Position numbers and translations under genes: made by a program. Shown in pieces: positions 21,809 to 32,376 of a DNA stretch of 64,000 bases. The notes under the pieces were generated by a model that was not told the origin of the DNA, did no database searches, and saw nothing but the letters and a program-made list of their open reading frames with translations. Numbering within the stretch: position 1 is the stretch's first letter; each line of letters starts with the position of its first letter. The DNA is from Agapanthus africanus (lineage: Eukaryota; Streptophyta; Magnoliopsida; Asparagales; Amaryllidaceae), in the NCBI GenBank assembly GCA_030015575.1, contig CM057339.1:769622809-769686808 (forward strand), given 5' to 3'.

Positions 21809-24307
21809 CCAACCCTACACACTACTCTCTCATCCCCAAAATCTTGAGCCACTCTCTCAAAAGTTTTCCAAGAAGTGTGTGCTTTGAAAACAAGTTCGTG
21901 GCGAAGCTCTGACGAGATTCCGGCGGGAATTCCGGCGACGTTTTTAGAAACAACCGGCGACGAAGCAACGCCTCGGCAACTTCTTTAGTTCCCCTATACT
22001 CTTTAGTATAGATCGAAAGCCGTAAGTCCCATTCTATCTTCCTTTCTAATTCTCAAAAATACAAAATTACGAAACCCGACGGAATCGGAACAAATCCGAT
22101 TTCCGATTCGGTTTCCTATAAAATTTCACTTCTAATCAATTCAAACATGTCTAAACATCTTTATCATGACTATTAAACTTGTAAAAATCAATTTGAATAA
22201 GTTTTCACACATGAAATGATAACCTTTTTAACTTACCGTATTTTTTTCACTTTAATACCATCATGTTTCAATTTCACATTTAACCCGTTAACATTGCTAT
22301 ACCTTAAAATAGATCACGAGATAATGACCTACCTCCTCACACACACATATGCAACCATAATACGCTATCTTGAAAACTCCTAATACGATAAAACAAGATT
22401 TTACATTAAAATACCATTTCCTTAATAAAACCTTTTATAAAAGTTTAGGTTTGATACATTTGTTTAAACAATATCTTTAATAGGAAAAATACGATAAGTT
22501 GTGGATATCGATCGTTTATCTAAACCTGACTTTGTGGTGTCTAGGCAAGTGTGTCTAAGGTAAGTGGTTACTTAATTAGGGCCACTACTTGTAGTGGAGA
22601 GCCTCCCACTTACCTGGCACTTACCTGGCCGCAATTGGCGGTGAAGAGGCGATTTGAGGCTTCTAATGACTTGTCGTTTAGACCTTTTAGAAATAGGCTA
22701 GTTGGCTTAGGAAACCCTAGAATCTAAAATACGGAAAATTACACTTTGCAAATAAATACCTTTTACTTTATAAAACCGTTTTCTAAAGGATTAGTATTTT
22801 ACAATCTTTGCAAAGCGCCGCTACAACTCATCTTTGGGGAACCCGTTCGGGATCGTGCGGTTTATCGTGCACCATCGGGCTAGTAGTAAGAGATTCAGAC
22901 CTCCGCAAGGAGCATTCGGTCTCGAGAGGTTTAAAATACGACATCTTAAGAAAATGAGATTTTTGGAATATAAAATATTTATTAAAACTATTTTTGTATA
23001 AATATATGTATATTTATCATTTAAATATCTATTTTATTATAATATAAATATTCCACCTTTTTCTAAAAATCACAAGAATAAATTTTACACTAAAACACCA
23101 TGAACTTCAAATAAATCAATATTACAGATAAATACCCTTATTTATAAAACTAGGATATTTTCACTAGAAATGTCACAACATAAAATCCACCCTCATTACA
23201 ACTTTAAAGACGAACAATAAATACTTGAGCTGTATTTTGAAAAGTATATAAAAGTATTTTTACATAAAACCCCCTCAAGTTTATAAATTACCCTAAGGAC
23301 TCTAGCAATTATAAGACTTCGATTCACATTTCTGATTGTCTGACTCGGGTTTGAGTCTGATTAATCTGACTTGAATATGATTCAAGTCAATCTATAATCT
23401 ACAAGATTCTAAGTCAATATGAACACATGAATTCATGAATACAATCATCAATTTACACAACTTGACTGAACCGAACCATGGATATATATTCCTTTTACAT
23501 GATTCTCAGTATTCCATTTACATGACTCTACGGTTATAACCGTTTCCTGATATCATGGTTTCGGTCAGTCAGTCAATCAATCATACAACCAACACAATTT
23601 ACAAGATAATAATACAAACAAGACATCGCGGGGGTTTAAGGGGTAGATTGGTACGGAAGGTGTTAAAGGGGGCACGAGGTGGTCAGACTTAACACACCTA
23701 ACATGAATCCAGTTGCTGTTGTACCGTGGCATAAACAGTACCTTGTACTATACGTGCCCTTAGTCTCTGGCATATAGAGACTCCCCTCGTATACACTGGT
23801 ATTCTTCTGTACCAAGCTACAAACAACAGCGTTGACATAACATTACAACAATAGTTTACACTTTAAAATGTATCTTCTTATTCTGTCTTTTTCTACTTCC
23901 CTCTTACCTTTGGGACTTACCGAGCGACCTGTTCGCTGACGACATTCTGTTTCTCTCTTCTTTGAATGTCGTCAGGTGTTTTGGACCCGACAGAGGTTGA
24001 GCATCGCAAGAAGACTTGGGGCAGTTTACTGAAGACCCTGCACTGTAGTTTCATTGTACACTTTTCCTTTCTGTACTTTTCATTTCCTGTTAGGCCACTG
24101 TTTAGGCATCTTATTATTTCAGTTGTATTTCCTTTCATGTATTGTACAAAGAATGTTAATAAATAAAAGTTGCTGTTCTTTTTATTCTTATTTCTTGTGT
24201 ATTTATTTTATATTGCTTAGATACGCTTAGCGTATGTACTTCTGAGTATATACGTAGCGGACATCGTCGCGTCCCTTTCGCCGTACACTGGGAAGCGGGG
24301 CGTGACA

Positions 24308-24519
24308 GGTTTTGTTGGTGGCCCATGCAGGTCAGAGCTGTATGAATCCCTATCATGCAGTTCTGGTCTGCGTGAACAACCTAAGCAATATAACACAAGA
24401 ACTAGCAACTAAAACATTCTCTGCAATTCATGTTCCTTGAATCTTGCAATTCCATATTCCTCGAATCTTATCATTTCATGTACTTGAATCTGTCCTAACC
24501 CAAATTTTTCTTCAGGGTT
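24308..24519 (+). other. Element A leader with an atypical primer site
   Basis: After the LTR come GGTTTTGTTGGTGGCC and TCAGAGCTG. The usual TGGTATCAGAGC is not intact: TTGGT and TCAGAGC are present but separated by a 12-13-nt insert (24320-24331). Element C has the same arrangement. At the other end, CTAAC then a T-rich run and TTCAG (24495-24515) just before the gag ATG look like a 3' splice site; GTATGA at 24340 could be its donor. These readings are tentative. Confidence 0.5.
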
Positions 24520-25757
24520 ATGGATTCCCCAAACAACACCACCACCAACGTCAACAACACACATCCAGCACTACCTCTCACACCAGCTATTCCTGCGCCA
24601 CCTACCGAGCAAACAGTGCTACTTGAGGCAATCCGCAGCCTTCTCGAGGGACGGCAACAACTCTTGAACCGTCCTGAGACTGACGCTTCGGGGGTAAAGC
24701 AATTCAGGGCTTTACATCCGAAGCAGTTCTCAGGAAAGGGGAGCCCACTGGAAGCTGAGGAATGTGCTCAAAGTATCGAGGATGGTCTGGCCGCAGCACA
24801 AGTGCCATACATCACTTGGGTCCGTGTAGCGAAACTACAACTCACGGACAACGCTCGCAACTGGGAGAAGGCGGAACAAAGTCGTCTTGCACAGCCTAGA
24901 AAACGTTTCACGAGAAGTTTGACGCGAAATACTTCCCTGTGACTGCCAGGTTTGCCATGGAGCAGCAGTTCATTCATCTACAGCAAGGATCAATGTGGGA
25001 CAAATCGGTAGATGAATACGATGCTGAATTCACCATGTTAAGCCGATAAAATATGTCGCAATAGTTCAGTTTTAAATATCACATACCATACAGCTAACAC
25101 TATCCTTGAACAGATTCGCGGCACATTTGATACCGACGGACGAGATCAAAGCCCGTCGCTTTCAACAAGGACTGGACACGGAAATTCAGGCTGCTCTAGC
25201 CACAGGAAAATTTTTGACTCATGAGGATGCTCTGGAAGCTGCCCGCAGTTATGAGGCAGTGATAAAAGCAAGGGGCAGACCTCAGTCTGCAGGAGTCAAG
25301 CGCCCTTCCAACCAGATGGCAGGTGGAGCCTCGTCCAGACCACCTTTTGTGCCAAGATGTCCTGGAGCACCAATCAGCAGACCCAGCCCAGCCTTTTGTA
25401 ACTACTGCAAGAGAAATGGGCATCTGGCGAGAGATTACCGTCGTGCGAACAACCTTTGCTTGATCTGCGGCTCAACTGCTTATGGTATTTGGGCTTGTCC
25501 TCATAAACAAAACCCAGTTGCTGCACCCAGGCCAGCTAACAATTATCCACAGCGTCCAGCCATCCAAGCCCCTGCTCCAAGACTTGCACTGCCTGCACCA
25601 CCCAGAGGACCACAAGCTGCACCACCTCCTCGTCAGTTCCATCAAGCTCAAAGGAACGTTCCGAGGAATGCTCCTCAGACCAGGAGGAATATACCTAAGC
25701 GCCAGGCCTTCACGATGTCTGTGGAAGAAGCTGAGGCCACTGGCCAAGTCATTACTG
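24520..25757 (+). pseudogene. Element A gag, one frameshift and one intron-like insert
   Basis: ATG at 24520 follows a good splice-like or leader context. Residues 60-130 form the Gag core start (FSGKGSPLEAEECAQSIEDG). A frameshift at about 24895-24908 changes frame; Gag resumes as HEKFDAKYFPVTARFAMEQQ and reaches MLSR at 25045. After the 68-bp insert 25046-25113 it resumes FAAHLIPTDEIKARRF. Two zinc knuckles lie at 25397-25438 and 25460-25500; the last Cys of the first is Tyr and the His of the second is Tyr. The end joins the protease across 25758-25842. Confidence 0.85.
25046..25113 (+). other. Intron-like insert 1 in A gag (decayed donor)
   Basis: Sixty-eight AT-rich bases separate MLSR from FAAHLIPT, which are contiguous in related Gag proteins. 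The insert ends CCTTGAACAG and has CTAAC, a good branch-site match, about 16 nt before the AG. It starts ATAAAA where GTAAAA would be a donor, consistent with one G-to-A change. Removing it shifts frame 0 to frame 2 exactly as needed. Confidence 0.6.
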
Positions 25758-25842
25758 GTAAACTTTCCTTCTCAAACTTATCTTTTAGTCCTGGTTATAT
25801 ACAAACTTTCCCTATACCTAAAACATATCCCATATATCTTAG
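25758..25842 (+). other. Intron-like insert 2 at the gag/protease junction of A
   Basis: Eighty-five T- and A-rich bases begin GTAAAC and end ATATCTTAG. Removal joins EATGQVITG to [18 protein letters not shown], the continuous Gag-to-protease sequence expected of this family, with the phase-1 Gly codon restored from G and GT. It also moves the frame from that of gag to that of pol. Confidence 0.75.
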
Positions 25843-27650
25843 GTACAATCCTAGTAGCTTCACTACCTGCACTTGCACTGTTTGATACTGGAGCATCCTA
25901 CTGCTTTATGTCGCAACGGTTTGTCCGAACCCATGCGATTCCAGTCTCACCGCTTGTATCCAGCTGGAATGTCAGTTCTGGAAATGGCGTTCTAAAGGCA
26001 ACTATGGGATACAGCCTGTGTCCAGTCGTCGTCTGCAGTCGAGAGTTTTATGCTGACTTCAAAGTACTGGACATACCGAACTTCGATGTGGTTCTAGGAA
26101 TGGATTGGTTTAGAACCTTTTATGCTACCATCGACTGTCGTCAAAGGAGGATAATATTCAAGATTCCAGACCATCCGGTCTTCTATTTCAAGAGCGGAGA
26201 TCGTACCCTGGAGCCAGGTACCTACAAAGCAAAGCCAAGAGAAGCAGTAGTTGCGGCAGCTCAAGCGGAAGAAGAATTAAGACCAAAGGTAGTTCGAGAG
26301 TTCGACGATGTATTTCCTGACGATATATCAGGTTTGCCTCCCGATCGAGCTCTTGAATTCAGTATTGATTTAGTATCAGGAGCACAACCGGTGATCAAAG
26401 CACCTTATAGACTAAGTTCGGAAGGATTGAAGGAAGTCCAAACACAGTTGGACGAATTATTGGCGAAAGGATGGATTCGTCCCAGCACTTCAAGTTGGGG
26501 AGCATCTGTACTACTGGTGAAGAAGAAGGAAGGTTCATACAGAATGTACATCGATTATAGGGCCTTGAACGAAGTCACTATAAAGAACAAGTATCCACTC
26601 CCGCGCATCGATGATTTATTCGATCAGCTAAGTGGATCTTGTGTTTTCTCTAAATTGGATCTTCATTCAGGTTATCATCAAGTGAAGGTCAAGGAAGTTG
26701 ATATTCACAAAACAGCTTTCAGAACTCGCTATGGACATTACGAATTTCTAGTGATGCCATTTGGAGTGACCAATGCACCAGCAATATTCATGAACCTAAT
26801 GAGCCAAGTTTTCCGGGAGTATTTAGACAGGTTTGTTGTCATCTTCATCGACGACATCCTGGTATATTCTAAGAATCGGAAAGAGCATGCAGAGCATCTA
26901 CGAATTGTCCTGGAAACTCTTCGACAACATAAGCTTTATGCCAAGTACAGCAAGTGCGAGTTTTGGCTAAATCAAGTTGGTTTTCTTGGACATATCATAT
27001 CAGGAGAAGGAATTTCTGTAGATCCAGCCAAAGTTTCAGCAGTTAGCGAATGGCCTACACCAAAGTCAGTGAAAGACATTCGGAGTTTCTTGGGTTTAGC
27101 TGGATATTACAGAAGGTTCATTGAAGGATTCTCAAAGATAGCAACACCCCTGACCAAGCTCACACGAAAAGATGAAGAATTTGTGTGGTCAGAAGCATGC
27201 GAACAAGCTTTCGTAGAACTCAAGTCAAGATTGACATCTGCACCTATTCTCGTAATACCGGATCAATCTGGAGGATTCGAAGTGCATTGTCATGCATCCG
27301 GTAAGGGATTAGGATGTATTCTACATCAGCACGGTAAGGTTGTGGCTTATGCTTCAAGACAACTGAAGACTCATAAGTGCAATTATCCGACGCATGATCT
27401 GGAGTTAGCAGCCGTCATCTTTGCTCTCAAGATTTGGCGCTACTACTTACTTGGTGAACGAGTAAACATCTACACAGATCATAAAAGTTTGAAGTACGTG
27501 TTTACTTATAAGGAGTTGAATATGCGGCAGAGAAGATGGTTAGAACTCATGGCGGACTTTGACATCAACTTGCAATATCACCCAGGGAAGGTGAACGTAA
27601 TACCTGATGCTCTTAGTCGCCAACCCTTATCGATGAATCTCACCACTTAG
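25843..27650 (+). pseudogene. Element A protease, RT and RNase H
   Basis: This is about 600 open codons. Protease active site FDTGAS is at 25881-25898. RT starts near 26300 ([16 protein letters not shown]), with [13 protein letters not shown] at about 26537, [10 protein letters not shown] at about 26656 and the catalytic FIDD at 26844-26855. RNase H begins near 27240; its first catalytic position reads CHAS (27288-27299) where DAS is usual, so Asp is His. TDHKSLKY at about 27475 and DALSRQ at about 27606 are present. A TAG at 27648 ends the frame; the same frame is open for about 21 more codons. The open reading before 25843 in this frame is a shadow of gag. Confidence 0.92.
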
Positions 27651-28796
27651 TGGAAGCTTCAGCAAGACTTACATCAGATGGAGATTGAAGTAGTCATGCC
27701 AGGTAATCTTCAAGTTTGATGAATCTACAAGTTCAATCAACCATTGTCAATCAGATCAAAGCAGCTCAAGCAAGTGATGCTAAGTTGCAAAGGATCAGAG
27801 AACAAGTGGAGAATGGACTCAGAACAGACTTCATCATCCATGAAGACGGATCTTTGAGATACGGCAGCAGATTGTGTGTACCAAAGGGTCCTGTTCGGAA
27901 AGAGTTAATGAAAGAAGCTCACAGCTCTCCCTACTCGGTACATCCTGGAGGTACCAAAATGTACAAAGATCTACGTCAGAATTATTGGTGGCATGGAATG
28001 AAGCATGAAGTAGCCAGAAGCGTCGCAAAATGCTTGGTGTGTCAGCAAGTAAAGGCTGAATATCACAGAACAGCTGGATTACTTCAATCGTTACCAATCC
28101 CAGAATGGAAGTGGCAGCACATCACGATGGATTTTATGACTGCTCTTCCTCGCAGCACAAAGGGTAACGATGCTATATGGGTCATCGTGGATCAACTCAC
28201 AAAGTCGGCTCACTTCATCCCATTTCGGGTTGGCCAATCAACCGAGACACTAGCAAAGAAGTACATAGAGGTAATAATCTAATTAAGATTTAAACACTTC
28301 ATAATGTACTATCTCTGATACCCATGAACTCATACAGGAAATTGTGAGACTTCATGGAGTACCGGTCTGCGTTGTCTCCGACCGTGACACTAGGTTCCGA
28401 TCACAATTTTGGCAGAGTCTGCAAGCTAGCTTGGGAACAAGTCTGAACTTCAGCACGGCTTATCATCCACAAACAGATGGTCAGTCGAAACGAACTATTC
28501 AGATCTTGGAGGATATGCTCAGAGCGTGTATGATAGACTTCAAAGGATCGTGGAAAGATCACCTGCATCTTGTGGAGTTCGCGTACAATAACACTACCAA
28601 GCAAGCATAGGAATGGCACCTTTTGTAGTATTATATGGAAGGAAGTGTCGATCACCATTAAGTTGGGATGACATCGAAGATAGGGAACTTCTTGGACCAG
28701 AGATGATAGTAGCGACCGTTGATGTGGTTCGTACTATGAGGGAAAGAATGCGCATAGCCCAAGATCGATAGAAACACTGGGCTGATGCAAAGAGAC
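27651..28796 (+). pseudogene. Element A integrase with intron-like insert
   Basis: A frameshift near 27712 is followed by MNLQVQSTIVNQIKAAQ in frame from 27716. The HHCC zinc domain is readable (HPGGTKMYKD at about 27942, WWHGMKHE, then CLVCQQVK at about 28033). The first catalytic Asp is in TMDFMT (about 28130) and the second in VSDRDTRF (about 28377). The expected catalytic Glu in TDGQSE is Lys (AAA at 28488-28490). The frame is interrupted by the 67-bp insert 28271-28337, a frameshift near 28595 and a TAG at 28768. Confidence 0.88.
28271..28337 (+). other. Intron-like insert 3 in A integrase
   Basis: Sixty-seven AT-rich bases begin GTAATAATC and end CTCATACAG, with CTGAT as a possible branch site about 23 nt before the end. 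Removal joins KKYIE to [15 protein letters not shown] in phase 0, the contiguous sequence typical of gypsy integrases, and restores the reading frame. The insert carries in-frame stops. Confidence 0.75.
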
Positions 28797-29236
28797 GATA
28801 CTTGGAGTTCCAGCCAGGAGACCATGTATTCTTGAAGATATCTCAGAACCGCGGAGTGATCCGATTTGGAAGACGGGGTAAATTGAGTCCGAGATATATT
28901 GGACCGTTCGACATACTCGAACGAGTCGGTGAAGTGGCATACCGCTTAGCGCTTCCACCCTCATTGGAAGGAGTGCATAACGTGTTCCACATATCCCAAC
29001 TCAGAAAGTATGTGAGTGACCCCAGCCATGTACTTGATCATTCCGAGCTCACTATACAGCCCGACTTGTCTTGTGAGCGACAACCTGTGGAGATCCTGGA
29101 CAGGAAAGTGAAGACACTTCGGAACAAGGAAGTTAACTTGGTCCGGGTAATGTGGAGGAAAGACACTCCAGGAGAATCCACTTGGGAAAGGGAAGATGAA
29201 ATGCGTGCAAGATATCCTCACCTCTTTGTAAACTAG
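28797..29236 (+). pseudogene. Element A integrase C-terminus and chromodomain
   Basis: This is the last pol segment, open to TAG at 29234. GDHVFLKISQNRGVIRFGRR and KLSPRYIGPF form the GPY/F-type region at 28817-28902. VHNVFHISQLRKYVSDPSHV follows at about 28972-29034. EILDRKVKTLRNKEVNLVRV, then ESTWEREDEM (about 29090-29203), is the type II chromodomain typical of Tekay-like elements, thought to guide insertion to heterochromatin. It is in the frame used after the upstream lesions, so it is readable only as part of a broken polyprotein. Confidence 0.88.
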
Positions 29237-29277
29237 GCCTCAAATAAAAATTGTAAATTTTGAGGACGAAATTTTTG

Positions 29278-29291
29278 TAAGGATGGTAGAT
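29278..29291 (+). other. Element A polypurine tract
   Basis: GTAAGGATGGTAGAT directly precedes the 3' LTR and follows the GAGGACGAAATTTTTGT block common to this group. Confidence 0.7.
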
Positions 29292-32200
29292 TGTAACAAC
29301 TCTAATTTTTGTATACATAAAATTGATTTAAATTTGAAGTATACTTGGAGTATTTAATGTTGCTGTTACCACTTTAAGTATTTATTTTCCCACAATAATT
29401 ACAAGAAAGAGCTTGTAGCTCATTGGTAATACCTTGCACTGCTGAACCAAGCCACCAGAGTTCAAATCCCATACAACACATTATTTTTAATATTGATTTT
29501 TTTTAAACCTTTAGAATACCAAGAGTTTACACTTGCATATCTCACAAAAACCCCAGTACATCCAAACATGTAACACTTGCAGGAGTTAGATGAACCGTCG
29601 GGGGGATCCAGGCCGCCGGACTCGGCCGGGAATCGGCCAACTCGGCATTGACTCGGCCGACTCAGTGCTCTGACCGAGTCACAGCCGACCCCCGAGTCAG
29701 CCGATTCCGGCGACGGCCACAACATGAAAGTTGTGTCTTTTCATATTCCCTATGCACCTGCAAAATTTCAGCCTCAGACCACTTCCAGAGCGCTTTAAAA
29801 ACCCCAATTACTCCACTTTTAATGCATTTTTATTACATTTTATCACATTTTTATTCTTAACTTTTCATCTACCCTAACCCTATAAATACCAACCCTACAC
29901 ACTACCCTCTCACCCCCAAAATCCTGAGCCACTCTCTCAAAAGTTTTCCAAGAAGTGTGTGCTTTGAAAACAAGTTCGCGACGAAGCTCCGACGAGATTC
30001 CGGCGTGAATTCCGGCGACGTTTTTAGAAACAACCGGCGATGAAGCAACGCCTCGGCAACTTCTTTAGTTCCCCTATACTCTTTAGTATAGATCGAAACC
30101 CATAAGTCCCATTCTATCTCACTTTCTAATTCTCAAAAATACGAAATTACGAAACCCGACGGCATCGGAACAAATCCGATTTCCGATTCGGTTTTCTATA
30201 AAATTTCACTTCTAATCAATTCAAACATGTCTAAACATCTTTATCATGACTATTAAACTTGTAAAAATCAATTTGAATAAGTTTTCACACATGAAATGAT
30301 AACCTTTTTAACTTACCGTATTTTTTTCACTTTAATACCATCATGTTTCAATTTCACATTTAACACGTTAACATTGCTATACCTTAAAATAGATTACGAG
30401 GTAATGACCTACCTCCTCACACACACATATGCAACCATAATACGCTATCTTAAAAACTCCTAATACGATAAAACAAGATTTTACATTAAAATACAATTTC
30501 CTTAATAAAACCTTTTATAAAAGTTTAGGTTTGATACATTTGTTTAAACAATATCTTTAATAGGAAAAATACGATAAGTTATGGACATCGATCGTTTATC
30601 TAAACCTGACTTTGTGGTGTCTAGGCATATGTGTCTAAGGCAAGTGGTTACTTAATTAGGGCCACTACTTATAGTGGAGTGCCTCCCACTTACCTGGCCG
30701 CAATTGGCGGTGAAGAGGCGATTTGAGACTTCTAACGACTTGTCGTTTAGACCTTTTAGAAATAGGCTAGTTGGCTTAGGAAACCCTAGAATCTAAAATA
30801 CGGAAAATTACACTTTGCAAATAAATAGCTTTTACTTTATAAAACCGTTTTCTAAAGGGTTAGTATTTTACAATCTTTGCAAAGCGCCGCTACAACCCAT
30901 CTTTGGGGAACCCGTTCGAGATCGTGCGATTTATCGCACACCCTCGGGCTAGTAGTGTGAGATTCAGACCTCCGCAAGGAGCATTCGGTCTCGAGAGGTT
31001 TAAAATACGACATCTTAAGAAAATGAGATTTTTGGAATATAAAATATTTATTAAAACTATTTTTGTATAAATATATGTATATTTATCATTTAAATATCTA
31101 TTTTATTATAATTTAAATATTCCACCTTTTTCTAAAAATCACAAGAATAAATTTTACACTAAAACACCATGAACTTCAAATAAATCAATATTACAGATAA
31201 ATACCCTTATTTATAAAACTAGGATATTTTCTCTAGAAATGTCACAACATAAAATCCACCCTCATTACAACTTTAAAGACGAACAATAAATACTTGAGCT
31301 GTATTTTGAAAAGTATATAAAAGTATTTTTACATAAAACCCCCTCAAGTTTATAAATTACCCTAAGGACTCTAGCAATTATAAGACTTCGATTCACATTT
31401 CTGATTGTCTGACTCGGGTTTGAGTCTGATTAATCTGACTTGAATATGATTCAAGTCAATCTATAATCTACAAGATTCTAAATCAATATGAACACATGAA
31501 TCCATGAATACAATCATCAATTTACACAACTTGACTGAACCGAACCATGGATATATATTACTTTTACATGATTCTCAGTATTCCATTTACATGACTCTAC
31601 GGTTATAACCATTTCCTGATATCATGGTTTCGGTCAGTCAGTCAATCAATCATACAACCAACACAATTTACAAGATAACAATACAAACAAGACATCGCGG
31701 GGTTTAAGGGGTAGATTGGTACGGAAGGTGTTAAAGGTGGCACGAGGTGGTCAGACTTAACACACCTAACATGAATCCAGTTGCTGTTGTACCGTGGCAT
31801 AAACGGTACCTTGTACTATACGTGCCCTTAGTCTCTGGCATATAGAGACTCCCCTCGTATACAATGGCATCCTTCTGTACCAAGCTACAAACAACAGCGT
31901 TGACATAACATTACAACAATAGTTTACACTTTAAAATATACCATCTTATTCTGTCTTTTTCTACTTCCCTCTTACCTTTGGGACTTACCGAGCGACCTGT
32001 TCGCTGACGACATTCTGTTTCTCTCTTCTTTGAATGTCGTCAGGTGTTTTGGACCCGGCAAAGATTGAGCCATCGCAAGAAGACTTGGGGCAGTTTACTG
32101 AAGACCCTGCACTATAGTTTCATTGTACACTTTTCCTTTCTGTACTTTTCATTTCTTGTTAGGCCACTGTTTAGGCATCTTATTATTTCAGTTGTATTTC

Positions 32201-32376
32201 CTTTCATGTATTGTGCAAAGAATGCTAATAAATAAAAATTGCTGTTCTTTTTATTCTTATTTCTTGTGTATTTATTTTATATTGCTTAGATACGCTTAGA
32301 GTATATACTTCTGAGTATATACGTAGCGGACCTCCTCGCGTCCCTTTCGCCGTACACTGGGAAGCGGGGCGTGACA
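29292..32376 (+). repeat. Element A 3' LTR
   Basis: It runs from TGTAACAACTCT to GGGGCGTGACA, 3085 bp, followed by TSD TGTAT. The tRNA-like segment is at 29415-29469, the GAGTCA cluster at 29610-29705 and the TATA box at 29881. Both LTRs end in an AATAAA-rich stretch (AATAAATAAAA at about 32227-32237) that may serve polyadenylation. No coding content is seen. Confidence 0.95.

Larger units (their letters stand above)
21208..24307 (+). repeat. Element A 5' LTR
   Basis: It runs from TGTAACAACTCC to GGGGCGTGACA, 3100 bp, very similar to 29292-32376. Differences include an extra ACTTACCTGGC unit at about 22607-22622 and an extra GAGTCAC-type repeat near 21600, both absent from the 3' copy. It carries a tRNA-like segment, a cluster of GAGTCA motifs, a TATA box and a long AT-rich second half without coding signal. 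Confidence 0.95.
21208..32376 (+). mobile_element. Element A: complete Ty3/gypsy chromovirus (Tekay/Del-like)
   Basis: It is 11.2 kb long with LTRs at 21208-24307 and 29292-32376, gag, protease, RT, RNase H, integrase and a C-terminal chromodomain-like segment, a purine tract and a perfect TSD. The order PR-RT-RH-IN-chromo and motifs such as [12 protein letters not shown] and ILDRKVKTLRNK are those of plant Tekay-type chromoviruses. Coding lesions are few, but they include changed catalytic residues. Three intron-like inserts interrupt the frames. It is the innermost and therefore one of the youngest insertions. Confidence 0.95.

Noticed and set aside
25046..25113. A U12-type (AT-AC) intron
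   Set aside because: The insert starts AT but continues AAAATA, not ATCC, and ends AG; a decayed GT donor is simpler.
25482..25842. Upstream part of the long pol frame as coding sequence
   Set aside because: It overlaps the zinc-knuckle part of gag in another phase and has no family similarity; pol proper starts at 25843.
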